Part shown: piece by piece, positions 11,590-22,005 of the stretch
Position numbering within the stretch: the stretch's first letter is position 1
Layout: each line of letters starts with the position of its first letter
DNA from: Sequoia sempervirens
Lineage: Eukaryota; Streptophyta; Pinopsida; Cupressales; Cupressaceae
DNA length: 64,000 bases
Direction of reading: 5' to 3'
Assembly: GCA_007258455.2 (NCBI GenBank)
Contig: VDFB02358134.1
Location: 215,745,565 to 215,809,564, forward strand
Notes under the pieces: generated by a model
What the model was told of the DNA's origin: nothing
Databases searched by the model: none
What the model saw: the letters and a program-made list of their open reading frames with translations, nothing else
Position numbers and translations under genes: made by a program

Positions 11590-12711
11590 ATGGCAACTGA
11601 ACAAAGCCTTATGGAGCTTGATGACAAAGCTTTCCAAAAAGATTTTCTTGAAATGAAATGTATGGTGGAAGTTCTTTTCCAAGAAAGGAAAGAGTGACAG
11701 AGGAAAAAGGAAGACAAGGACAAAAAGAAGAAGGAAGTTGAATCGTCATTGAGAGAAGACAAAGGTAAAGGAGTAGGAGGTGGTGGTGACCCTCCTGAAC
11801 CTCCATCCCCGTCCTCTTCATCTTCTTCATCATCTTCTTCTTCTTTGTCTAACTCTTCTAAAAAGAAACAACCTGTGCAAGCTAATACACCTTTGTTAAA
11901 ACTGGATGTTAAATTTGAGTTGCCTATGTATAATGGTGAATTGGATGTAGAAAAACTAGATAACTGGCTTAAGCAGATTGAACTGTATTGCAGGGTTCAA
12001 CATATCTTGGATGAATCTTCCAGAATCCAGCTCGCTACTCTTCGAATGGTAGGCACTGCATTGGTTTGGTGGGAGAGTAAGATTCAAGATGATATTGCTA
12101 TGCACGATAAAATCATTTCATCTTGGTATGAATTTACTTCTACTTTAAAGAAACAATTTTATCCTTTGGGTTATATGCAACAAGTTGTTATGGACTGGCA
12201 AAATTTGAGATAGGGTAAAGGACAAATTGTGCAAGAGTATACACAGGTGTTTCGAAAGAAAGCACTTACTCTTGGTATTCCTCTTTATACATAAGAAACT
12301 TTATTAAAATACATAGGTGGATTGCATTCACATTTGAAACATACAATTCTTATGTTTAATCCAACTAATTTTGATGAAGTGTGTGTACAAGCAACCCATA
12401 TTGAAGCAGGTGAAAGGAACATAAGTTTCATTTCAAAGAAGGAATATGTTCCTCCAATTGAAAGCACTAAAAAGGGAAAGGAGAGGAAAGCAACTACTAT
12501 GAAGAAAGAGGAAGGTGAAAATCCTACTTGTTCACATTATCAAAAGAACAAGCACACATATGTGAAGTGTTGGAAATTGCATCTGGAATTAAAGCCAAAG
12601 TGGTTTAAGGATTGTAAAGGAAAGCAAAAGGCTGCAACTATCATTTAGGATCTTGGATTGAACTCTGATGATGAAACAAAGATAATTAATAGTTGTGGGT
12701 TTGAGAGGTAA
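11590..12711 (+). pseudogene. gag: G1 Gag (Gypsy-type capsid and degenerate zinc knuckle)
   Basis: From ATG 11590 the frame gives a charged, coiled-coil-like N-terminus, then a poly-Ser run (11805-11850). A capsid domain follows with the family signature W-L-K-Q-I-E-L-Y...L-A-T-L-R-M-V-G-T-A-L-V-W-W (about 11960-12075) and F-Y-P-L-G-Y near 12160. The C-terminal knuckle at about 12529-12571 reads C-S-H-Y-x4-H-x4-C, with Tyr for the second Cys. It is followed by W-K-L-H-L-E-L-K-P, common in plant Gypsy Gags. In-frame stops occur at 11695 (TGA), 12211, 12292 and 12646. The product would assemble the particle. The protease lies in the next frame (+1), overlapping the gag end. Confidence 0.75.
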
Positions 12712-13402
12712 AGCTTTTGTTGGTAATGATTTTTCCACTGATGTTTCATGTGCTTCTACTTCTAAAAGTCATGTTGTTCCTGAAGATAGCGAAAGATGTG
12801 AATTGTTTCATGTAAGGGTGATTTCTAAGAACACTAAGATTGATGCACTAATAGATAGTGGGTCCCAAGTTAATCTAATTTTAGAAGAAGTTGTTAAACA
12901 GTTGGGATTGAAAACAAAGCCACATAAGAAACCTTATCCATTAGGTTGGTTGTGCAATGATAACAGATTGTGAGTAATTAAGCAATGCAATTTAAGATTT
13001 ACAATAACATCTAAGTTTATAGATGAGGTTGAATTTGATGTGGTTCCACTTGATGTCTGTGGGATTCTGTTGGGTAGCCCATACTTATATGATAGAAAAA
13101 CAATCTTCTACAAGGAACATAATCAGTATCATTTATTTAAGGAAGGAATTGAATACATTGTGCATTTTCATCCAATTAAGACTGATAAATATTTTTTGAC
13201 AATAGGACAATTGAAAAGGGTAGTTAATGCAAGCAATAATTTGGCACTTATGTCTATACCACAAGAATTGTCATTGCATAAAAAAATATCTAATTCTGAG
13301 GTTGTTCCAGTTATGAAATACAAGCATGATGTTGGTACATTCTTTTTCTCATCCACAAATCTAGTTTTGTTAATCAGCCTTCTATTTTTTAGCACTGTAT
13401 AG
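12695..13402 (+). pseudogene. G1 aspartic protease (retropepsin), Gypsy type
   Basis: The frame +1 to gag contains A-L-I-D-S-G-S-Q-V-N-L-I at about 12844-12880, whose D-S-G is the catalytic loop of a retropepsin. About 70 codons later comes C-G-I-L-L-G-S-P-Y-L-Y-D (about 13060-13095), the second conserved hydrophobic-glycine block. A stop at 12971 splits the gene. The sequence continues with V-H-F-H-P and a short region that precedes reverse transcriptase in complete Gypsy elements, but the RT never comes. The end (13330-13402) is unusually hydrophobic. The enzyme would cleave the Gag precursor. Confidence 0.75.
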
Positions 13403-13599
13403 TTGGTAGTGGCTACACTAAATGTGGATGTGTATATGGCTAATGTACTTAACAATATATGTGCAATTTTGATTGTTGTTGTGATGAGTTAGATGCATAG
13501 GTTCCAAGAAGGAAAGATGATACCAGGCAAGTGAGGAAAAAATTCCCTCACTTAAATTGTAAATAAAAATAGACCTTTTGGAGGTCCAAAAGCTTCTCA
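13403..13599 (+). other. G1 interior end without polymerase
   Basis: In the protease frame this continues as a hydrophobic peptide with stops (VVATLNVDVYMANVL near 13406-13450) and then low-information sequence up to the polypurine tract. The complete RT-RNase H-integrase block of about 3 kb is absent. Confidence 0.5.
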
Positions 13600-13610
13600 A
13601 TGGGGAGAAA
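13600..13610 (+). other. Polypurine tract of G1
   Basis: AATGGGGAGAAA directly precedes the 3' LTR start TGATCC at 13611, as needed for plus-strand priming. Confidence 0.7.
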
Positions 13611-14505
13611 TGATCCAGAAGGATCTAGAAACCTCAAAAATATCATAGTTTCAGAATATATTAGAACTGACATCATTGGATAGATCTCGTTGACACGATC
13701 TTGACGCAACTTGAACGGGCCCAAAAGGAGTCTGTATTCAGAAGTTATGTTCATTCAAAGGTTCGGTCAAACAAGAAATCAGGTGTCCAAAAAGGTGAAA
13801 ATTTGATTGTCTCAAATCCAACCAAAAATGACACCAATTCGTAGTGCTCGTTGTGCTAATTGTGGAACTATCTTCAGTTTCAAAAATAGAGTCCATATGA
13901 GCAAAATAGAGCCAGTCAAAGTTTTAGTCAAATTGATGATGTCAGCATGTGACATGGAAATTGGCTAGATGGTGACGTGGAAATTGCAAGTGATGTGGAA
14001 AAAATCTCACAAAAATTCACATACCATGCTTTATTTTTGAAAATAAAGTGTGGAGGCTTATTTTATCTCACAAAAATCCATCGGATTTTGTGGGATCCCA
14101 ACTGGATTTGGTGGGATCCAAATCTCCTAAAAATCAAAGAAATTAACTCTTAAAAAAAACAAAACCTCCTAAAATAACATTAAATTTTTATTTTAATTTT
14201 AAACTAAACCCCCGAAACTAAAATAGCCCATGAATATAATAAGACAAGGGCTTAAAAAACAAGTTTCAAATGTTTTATTAAGGGGTTGTTTATCGTTTTA
14301 TTTTTAAAATGGGGAAGTTATTAACGGGTTAGTGTTTTATTGTAAGGCTTATAATTATAAAAGCCAAAGGAGGGGTTTAATTTGTTATTTTATTTATTAT
14401 GGTGGTTTTTAACCCCATATGCAAAATTTATGTATAAAAGGAGGTGATGTGATAGAGTCTTGATGCATTTTTGTGGAGAGATAATTCGGATGTTTTGAGA
14501 GAAAG
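13611..14505 (+). repeat. 3' LTR of G1, truncated
   Basis: Matches 10122-11010 closely, including both CGGATTT units and the TATA box (14433-14440). Similarity stops just after GATGTTTTGAGA near 14505. About 440 bp of the LTR and any target duplication are missing, so a deletion or rearrangement follows. Confidence 0.8.
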
Positions 14506-15788
14506 CAAAACTTCTTCTCTATTCCATTGGTCCTCTAATTATTTTACAAGTGGCAATTTGGTTTTCTCGCCTGGTTCACCAAAATTCATCTTCTATTCCA
14601 TAGATTTTTATATTTATGGTTAGAAATTAGAAATTTGGAGTACCCTGTATTTGGGTCTGGAAAATGGAATGGGTAGATGAAGCAAAGTACTTTATATCAT
14701 AGTATCAAAAATCTTTCTTGGGAGTAAGACAGACCAAAAGATAAAATATCGTTTTCATTAATAAGGATTTAATTAGGAAAAAATGGGTTAGGGTTGCGGT
14801 GTTGCTGTTTTTAATTTTTTTTTGGCTGATTTAGCTGTTGAAAAATTGTGAAATGTGTAAAAGTGAGGAGGAGTGACCAAAATGCAGGTATGATATTAAA
14901 AAATCACAGTTTTTGGAAGATAGTGGAAAAATTGCGATGCCTACACTTTGGAAAAAACAGCAATCTGATCCGTGATTTCAGCTACTATGCAAGTTTATAT
15001 ATGTTCATACTCAAATGTGTGTATCTGTCATTGTTCCATAGAATTTCAGAACAGTGGGATAGGAGGACACTGGCAATGGGTTTCAGGGACCATGGGCCCC
15101 AAATCGGGAATGGCATTGCAAATATATACATATATACACACATATAACAAAGATGGACCCAAAACAAGATCTATTTCTCGCTTTTTAAAACCATAGTGGG
15201 GGTTGAGGGGCAGCTCTCCTTGTGGGGATTTGGGGACAGCTCCCAGCAGGATCGAGGGGCAGTGCATGCCATTTTTCATAATTTTGTCACCATGTTTTCT
15301 TCGACACCAAATCTTCTTTCTTCAGAGGATTAACAGTGAAGCTGGGGAATCTGACTGGTCTAAATGATGATGGTTGCACAGTTGAAGATGTGAATATCAT
15401 CATTCTTGAATCTTTTAATATATTTTCTTCTCTGTTCTTAGAAACTCTTTACAGCAGTCATCAGAAAGTCATAAACATTTATGTAAGCTTGATAACATCT
15501 TCACCCTCACTGCTTCCTCCACTCTCTACTAAGTCCGTGGTGTCAGTGATGTATGAATTAAGAAACATTTGATCATCAACTTCCTACAGTTAAGATAAGA
15601 GAGTGAAAACATCAACAGTTGTTTTAATAGTCTATTTTGCCTCCAATACCCTGTACATATGTCTTCTTTCTTCCAAGGTCAACCATTTATACATGCCATC
15701 ACGCTGTCTGTCTATTCAAAGCTTTGACACATAAAAAATTGTGATCATGATATAGAGTCTTGTTTTTTTTAAACATCAACTTTGTTAC
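14506..15788. other. Low-copy-looking DNA, no gene assigned
   Basis: No domain or retroelement landmark is seen. A G-rich stretch at about 15195-15262 has runs GGGGG, GGGG, GGGG and GGGG with loops of 4, 13 and 4 bases, giving weak quadruplex potential. A short alternating TA/CA tract lies at 15121-15148. Around 15326-15410 there is a polypyrimidine-AG boundary followed by a fairly open stretch (KLGNLTGLNDDGCTVED in one frame). It could be an exon relic, but I cannot identify it. Confidence 0.3.
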
Positions 15789-16135
15789 TGTACAGGTTGC
15801 TGGGACTTCCCAGCATCCCCAAGATGGTCAAGGGGCTCCTAAGAGTCCCTAGCTCATGCTGGGGATGCCAGCCGGTCCTCCCAACATCCCCAACAGGGGG
15901 GGATGTCCTAGATATGTTCCCTGCTTCTGCAGGGCATCTTGGGGAAGGCTCTACTTGTTTGTGGCAGTGGCTGGGCGACGAGGAGATGTTTTGTACCCCA
16001 TCCTCACATCCCTCCCCATTTTGGAAACCTGTGTATTTGAGGGGGGGACAGCCCCACTTGTGGTGGTGCTGGGGAGACTGTTTGTTCCCCATCCCTGCTG
16101 CCCCAAAACATCCCCATTCTAGAAACTCGCCAATT
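15789..16135. repeat. GC-rich insert built of C4/G4 inverted motifs
   Basis: About 350 bp are much richer in G and C than either flank and full of CATCCCC, GGGGATG and related inverted motifs. Examples are GCTGGGA...TCCCAGC (15798-15813) and CCCTGC...GCAGGG near 15920-15937. Both strands stay open for over 100 codons, which fits this composition better than a gene. It resembles a foldback or other small transposable element, but no clear terminal repeats or target duplication could be read. Confidence 0.4.
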
Positions 16136-18052
16136 TAATGGGTGGACACGTTAATTCGTATTTGTGTTGTGTATGTTTTTTTCAATTTATTTTTTAGGAT
16201 TGAAGTCTGTAATTTTGAGCTTTAGGAAACTTAGCAAACAATGCTAGAAAATTCTTCCAATATTTTTGCCAGAAGAGAACTAAATTTTATAATCCCGGGC
16301 AGAATTATCATTAGTGTTCAAGGACTTTGACACTGATTGACTTTGAACATACAGCTTCCTGACTGCAATGTTCATTGTTAGTATTTTGAGTTAAAACCAG
16401 CTCCTCTATAATTATACCTAGAATCCTTTGGTTGGATACTCCATGCACAAAGACCATTTTGGTAATAGAATGTATTTTTTTATTTAAATGATGGTTTAAG
16501 CGTATCTTATCTTTCCAAAATTTGTTCATTTTCTGGATTCTATTTCTCTTATTTATTTAGAGAGGTGACCTATTTTTGACTTTTTTATTCAGCCTAAAGC
16601 ATATGCAGATAATTTTAAGTGGAAAGGTCCTCCAGCTAGTGAAGATGCATGATATGACTCCAAGGAGCATCTCAAATCTCCACATTGTACAAAGGTGTCA
16701 GAATCTATGCATCTTTTGTACAAAATACAATTTAAAATTTCGTATTTGGGACATGATTTGAGTGTGTAGAAATTATGGTGGTCAAAATTTGAAAATAAAA
16801 GATTATTTATTTCCTCTCATTTTTTTCTTTTTCGGTGATGAACTCTCGTTTTTCATGCCATAGAAGAAGACCAATTTGGAAGTTGAAACAACATTAAAGT
16901 GCTCAAGAGTATATTGAGTATATTCAAATGATTTTTATTGATTTAATCATTTTCAATGAATAAATATCTTGACTACTGGGGAGATTCAAACTTTCTACTA
17001 GTCAATAAAAGGTACTGTCTCAAGGGTTGATACAAAGCAAGTTTATATGCATAGCAACCAGAGGATCATTCCTTCCATTAACAGTTCTTAACTTTTCATT
17101 TGTCATTGTGACTATTGAGTAAGATGATTTTTGGCTAACATCAGAGGAAAGGGATTTAAAAAGATAATTTGTAATAGAAGGAATCAGAGATATAATTGTG
17201 CTATGGCAGCTTATCAGTTATCTTGTGTATTCACATTGCTGTCATCTATAAACTATCCCTGAATGCTTCAGTGAACGCTCAACTTCAAGATGACCTTATA
17301 ACTTGTGAGTGAATATTTATGAATGATCTTTCCATGCTTACTGGTAGAATCTGAGTCTTTTATATTGTTATACTAACCACTAGAGTTGTATAAGAAATCC
17401 TTTGAAGCTTTTATCCTCCTTATATTCAGACTAGGATTGAGCTGCAAGGTTCGACAGAGGATGACCTTGAAAACTACCATTAGATCTGTTGTGAGCAAAT
17501 AAAGGATAGTGCAAATAAATCTGAATACATGTTAACAATTATTTCAAATAAATCTGAATACATGTTAACAATTATTTCATTTGGTACTTTTTTGAGGTCA
17601 AGTTTCCTATAATTGTTTGTTGGCATATATAATTTCAATAGACTTTGGAACATGAATTTAGATTGTCTTTTTCATGTTTTTTCGAAAGCATGTAGCCTTT
17701 CCATTTTTCATGCCTTATTAAAAGTAACATGCAAACTTCTCCCTTCCTTTAATGTTCTTCCCATCTTATTAACATACTCATTTTTAGGTATCTAAACTAG
17801 GAAGTGTCTTCCTGAAATTTACAAACCATTGTGCATATGAATGCTGTGGCCACCTCTGAGAGTCCTATTCAAAGAATCATTGGTTCTTTTTTCTCAATTC
17901 ATAAAAGATAAAAAAAATTAGCCAATTTAGAAAAATGTACTTGTGTTACAGTATGTGTATATGATGCAGCTATGTCTAGACTGGAATTAGCCCTTTATAA
18001 GCCTGGATTGGCTATATAGAGCATAGACATAAAACTAGTAACAAATCATTAT
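16136..18052. other. Possible relic of an intron-containing gene; no gene assigned
   Basis: Two islands look like exons after a pyrimidine-rich stretch and CAG. The first is at about 16593-16648 (PKAYADNFKWKGPPASEDA then a stop). The second is at about 17430-17520 (TRIELQGSTEDDLENYH then a stop). I do not recognise either peptide. A direct repeat of about 28 bp (GCAAATAAATCTGAATACAT core) occurs at about 17510 and 17543. The rest is AT-rich and featureless. This could be an unrelated single-copy stretch. Confidence 0.2.
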
Positions 18053-18157
18053 TTGCAGTTTGAAATGACTACGAGCGGGAAAAATGTGCCAACTAGGGAG
18101 TTCTCTGCTCCGGGCGGGAATACTGGGCCGACAGGGGAGTTTCCTATTTCTGGTGAG

Positions 18158-18420
18158 GCTCTCAGGGACGCTGGAGCGGGTGCTGGCATCGGGGCTGGGG
18201 CTGGGGCTGGTGCTGGCGTCGGGGCTGGAACTGGTGCTGGCGCTGGGGCTGGAGGTGTTGGTTCTGTGGCTGGTGCTGGTGCTGGCGTCGGGGTTGGATC
18301 TGGTAAGAGTATCAAGGGTGTTGGCGCAGGGGATGGTTCTGGTGTTGGCACTGGGGCTGGTGGTGCTGGTGCTGGCGTCGGGGCTGGATCTGGTAAGAGT
18401 ATCAAGGGTGTTGGCTCATC
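18158..18420 (+). repeat. GC-rich minisatellite encoding Gly/Ala/Val
   Basis: Repeats of GGTGCTGG and GGGGCTGG type units run through ORF1. A larger unit of 90 bp is duplicated: the string GCTGGCGTCGGGG starts at 18281 and again at 18371, each followed by the segment encoding SGKSIKGVG. The opposite strand encodes a Pro/Ala-rich shadow ORF. Confidence 0.85.
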
Positions 18421-19220
18421 TGTGCGTGCACCTAGATCATATAAGAATATTAGGCAGAGTTTTGGTGGTTTCATCCCTGTGAAAAACTCCATCACAGTGA
18501 AGATTAAGGACGAGTTAGTAGAAGAAATAAGTGATAGTGTTGCAGAGCTTTCTGCTCAAGGGGTGATCTGTCGGTTTAGGGGCTTTTGGCCAAGCCTTCC
18601 TCAGCTGCACTCTTGGATCACCAATGAATGGGAGCCCCTCATCACTGGTAAAGTTCAAATCTTCCCAATGGCCAAAGGTTTTTTTGTTGCTAAGTTTGAA
18701 AATACCTTAAATAGAGACAAAATCTTGTGTGATAATTTCTTCAGCTGGGAGGACAAATACCTTCTGATGATTAAACCTTGGCACTCTAACTTTAACCCAG
18801 CTTCTGAAACCTTCAATAAAATCCCGATTTGGGTCCGTTTGCCTAATCTCCCTCTTCACCTTTGGAATGACTCTCCTGGAGGAAGTTGGGGATGCCCTAG
18901 GTGATTTCTTACTTGTGGAAAATGAATCTTCTGATCTTTATCACTCTACCTTTGCCCGAATACTTGTTGAAATTGATGTCTCAAAAGGACTGCCTGCAGA
19001 GGTTCTCTTAAAATGTTCTAAGGGTTCTTGGACCCAATCGTTGGATTATGAGGGGGTCCCTTTCCGCTGTAGAAGATGCTTCAAAACTGGACATGCTGCT
19101 GCGCAATGTGGATTCGAGAAGAAGACAAAGACTACTACTTGGTGGAATGGCGCTTCTCAACAACATTACACGGTTGAGAAGAAATCTGATCAGCTAAGGA
19201 GCTTCTCTGAGGTGGTTTCT

Positions 19221-19482
19221 GATTCACAAGTTGCTAGGGCTTCTGATTCACAGGTTGCTGGGGTCTCGTTTGCTGGGGTTTCTCCTTCCTCCGCTGGGGC
19301 TTCTGATTCATAGGTTGCTGGGATTTTGACTGCTGGGGTTTTTGGTTCACAAGTTGCTAGGACTTCTGATTCACAGGTTGCTGGGGTCTTGATTGCTAGG
19401 GTTTCTCCTTCCTCCGCTGGGGCTTCTGATTCACAGGTTGCTGGGGTTTTGACTGCTGGGGTTTCTCCTTCCTCCACTGGGG
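19221..19482 (+). repeat. 60-bp coding minisatellite (DSQVAGV...SPSSAG)
   Basis: The marker GATTCACAGGTTGCTGGG (or a one-base variant) starts at 19244, 19304, 19368 and 19428, giving a period of 60-64 bp. Partial units start at 19221 and 19345. Each unit encodes SDSQVAGV plus AGVSPSSAGA. Confidence 0.85.
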
Positions 19483-19980
19483 GAGCTATTCTTTGTGCAG
19501 TCATGTGGACAACCCCAAGTGTTTGACTGATGGCTTTCATCACCATGAAAATATTAAGAAGGTCTGGCATAGTTTGGCTGTGCAGGTGGAAGAAGGATGG
19601 ATTACAGTCAAGGGTAAAAAAGATAAATCTTCACGGCCTTCTTTCGACATGATTCTTCGCTCCCACAAGAAAAGTGCTAATTGTAAATCTTGACGAGTTT
19701 TGTTTGGGCGCTAGCTTCTTGTTGGCTGCAGGCTGTCCTTTCTGCAGCCTGGCTTTTCTTGTTGTAAAGGGTTATGGATCCCTTCAAAATCCGCTTTTCC
19801 CCAAATATCAAAAACAAAATATATAAACAGGCATCCATTATCCACTTCCCGTATGTTACAGAAAAATACACAATACTATATATAGAAAGTAAATATAGTA
19901 TAGCACAGTATTGATCAATGTGTAACATATAAAACCATTTTTGTTAATGGGCATATCTCTTTAACATATTTCAATTGTCA

Positions 19981-20110
19981 ATCAGCAGTAGTTTCATTAA
20001 AGACACAATTTAAGCTAAGTTTTCCACAGGAGGAATAATAATCATAAGCAAATCAGCAGTAGTTTCTTTAAAAACACCATTTAAGCTAAGTTTTCCTCAC
20101 GAGGAATAGT
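19981..20110 (+). repeat. Tandem duplication, 71-bp unit
   Basis: ATCAGCAGTAGTTTC followed by TTTAAGCTAAGTTTTCC occurs at 19981 and again at 20052, with small differences. No coding potential. Confidence 0.8.
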
Positions 20111-20214
20111 AATTAAATTGCATGCATTGTCTGAGAAGTGGTCAATAATTAATAGAAATAGTGCAAATGAATGGTTTGACCTTTTTAACTTGATAGAAAT
20201 TGTGCAGTTTGACC

Positions 20215-22005
20215 TTTGTAACTTGTGGAAGTATTCTTTTGAGAATACGAAATGAATAATGCGCTTGGGGGCTCTTGTAACCACCAATAATCACCATGAC
20301 AATTTGTTGTCTATTGATTATTTATTCATGGCAAACGAAATTGTAGGGTATACGGAAGCCATGTTGATAACGAAATACTTAGTACTATGCTTGCTAAATT
20401 CGTGTTTTGACGAGTTATACAAAGGGTGACGGTCTTGCTATAATTGCTTTCTAAATGACATGTAATCTCTTAAGTTTCCTAAGTGTTTGTTGGAAATTAA
20501 TTGATAAATTACTGTTCTACTTGAATTGGTCTTCAACTAGATGGCTTCAAAACAATTTAGTGTTCAACGTAATGCTTTTAATTTGTTATTAAAAAGGATA
20601 TAAAAAGCATAAAAAAATTACATGGTAAGTGACAAAATGATTTTGACCTAGAAACTCCCATGTGGGAAAACTCAATCGGAAATGACAATCCTTCAACTTC
20701 CTTTCCTTCCTTTGACCAAGGGAGCCAAATATCAGAGAGAGTATATTACAACAATCTTTGTCTTACCATGTTATTTTCTATACCTCAGTTTCTCGTACCA
20801 CAAACAAGGATTAGAATTGATGTTTGGCTACTTTTCTTGCTTTTACTTCTAAGACACATAGCCAGGTTTTGGCCATCTTCTTTCTTAACTTGCAGTTTTA
20901 GAATTTAACTGACACTTACATGTAGACATATAAATTATATGAATAATTGTTAAAATAAATGGTGGCTACTTTTTTATTCAATCAGTTAATTGGAAGTACT
21001 GTGTTTGATGGGCAAGGGTGAAAAACTTGTCACTAAAAAGTTGTTCGATGGCCATAGGTGATCATTAAATTTAAATCATTGCTTATAACCAATTAGAACT
21101 ACACTTTTTGGTATATGTTCTTTAGGGGTATTATTTCATGGACCTCCAAATGCCAAGGAACTTAACACATTTTTTCTTGTTATGTTTATTGTCTGAATCA
21201 GACTAAACTACTACAAACAATAGGACAAAATTGTAATACCATAAATGAAGTTGCAACCTACTAGAATTCTACAATTCCACTCACTCTTGTTTTCCATGGG
21301 GTTGAAACCTCTTATTTATATGTTAATTGGGGCTATTATGTCATGGACCTCTAAATGCCAATGAACTGGTCGAGACATTTTTAGACTATGTTTGGTTTAT
21401 ATAAACTTGATGACACATCTTTGGCTAATGTTTGGCTTATGAGTAACCAATTTACTTGACCTATTTAATTCGCGGATAGTATTCTTTGAGAATACTAAGT
21501 GAATTATGTGCTTGGGGGCTCTTTTAGCCATTTCTAATCACTATGATTTTTTTTCGTCTAATGACAAGTTAGTTAAACAAATAGTTTAAGGTCTAAAAGA
21601 ACTTCAGCTCTTACTGATTATTTATTCATGATAATTGAAATCATAGAGTATAGTGAATCCATGTTTATAATAAAGTATTATGTGAGCTAAATTTGTGATT
21701 GACATGTTTACTTATGGCGATGGTTTTGTAATAGTTGCTTTGTAAATGACATGTAATCGTTTAAATTTTCTACGTGCCTATTGGGAAATAACTTACGTAT
21801 TACAATTTTATTTGATTGGAATTTAACTAGATGTGTTTGAATGCATTTTCGTAACACTTGCACAAAAGGACATAATTTTTTTAGAAAATTACATGTTAAA
21901 TGACACCGAATGATTTGAACCTAGAAACCCCAAAATGGGGAAACTTAATTGAAAATGATAATCCTTCATCTTCCTTTCCTTCTTATGGCCAAGGCAGTCA
22001 CTAAG
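20215..22005 (+). repeat. Two diverged direct copies of a 500-bp segment
   Basis: The segment 20215-20740 matches 21475-22005 in order: AGTATTCTTTTGAGAATAC, CTTGGGGGCTCTT, GATTATTTATTCATG, AAATGACATGTAATC, and a block with CTAGAAAC then CAATCCTTCA. Similarity is patchy with many indels. Between them a shorter pair (about 21129-21170 and 21332-21372, core CATGGACCTC then AAATGCCAA) is also duplicated. No ORF is shared. Origin unknown; an old transposon or segmental duplication are both possible. Confidence 0.6.

Larger units (their letters stand above)
10122..14505 (+). mobile_element. G1: small non-autonomous Gypsy-type element with gag and protease only
   Basis: Two direct LTRs (10122-11452 and 13611-14505) flank a 2.16-kb interior. 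The interior has a PBS at 11457, a Gag-like ORF, a retroviral-type aspartic protease and a polypurine tract at 13600. No reverse transcriptase, RNase H or integrase sequence is present, so it would depend on enzymes from another element. This is the layout described for plant terminal-repeat retrotransposons with a GAG domain (TR-GAG). The LTR ends form the short inverted repeat TGATC...GATCA. The right LTR lacks its last 440 bp or so, so no target duplication can be read; the left flank is TTCAG. Confidence 0.8.
18065..19691 (+). pseudogene. LINE ORF1: Gly/Ala repeat, DUF4283-like domain, CCHC knuckle, Ser repeat
   Basis: ATG 18065 (MTTSGKNVPTREF) starts a Gly/Ala-rich region (about residues 33-120). 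Next comes a DUF4283-type domain with R-G-F-W-P-S, W-E-P-L-I and F-N-K-I-P-I-W-V-R-L-P-N-L-P (about 18570-18870). An extra base near 18873-18876 shifts the frame. The new frame continues with E-V-G-D-A-L-G-D-F-L and the knuckle C-R-R-C-F-K-T-G-H-A-A-A-Q-C (about 19069-19110). A 60-bp repeat follows, with a stop at 19311 where sister units have CAG. A short basic tail (GWITVKGKKDKSSRP) ends at about 19691 in another frame. Such proteins bind element RNA. DUF4283 plus a CCHC_4-type knuckle is also found in plant genes derived from LINEs. Confidence 0.75.
18065..19825 (+). mobile_element. LINE (L1-type) ORF1-only remnant with 3' tail
   Basis: An ORF1-like gene is followed about 60 bp after its last stop by a 3'-UTR-like segment (TTGTAAAGGGTTATGGATCC, CTTCAAAATCCGCTTTTCCC) and an A-rich tail (ATATCAAAAACAAAATATA) ending near 19825. 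This arrangement is typical of plant L1 3' ends. ORF2 (endonuclease and reverse transcriptase) is entirely absent, so it is an internally deleted or non-autonomous copy. No target duplication was found. Confidence 0.6.

Noticed and set aside
15769..16138. Overlapping ORFs of over 100 codons on both strands
   Set aside because: Openness on both strands comes from high GC and low TA content; no domain recognised.
18049..18495. Minus-strand Pro/Ala-rich ORF
   Set aside because: It is the antisense of the Gly/Ala-coding minisatellite in LINE ORF1; the plus strand continues into a recognisable domain.
19190..19570. Minus-strand Glu/Thr-rich repetitive ORF
   Set aside because: Antisense shadow of the 60-bp coding repeat.
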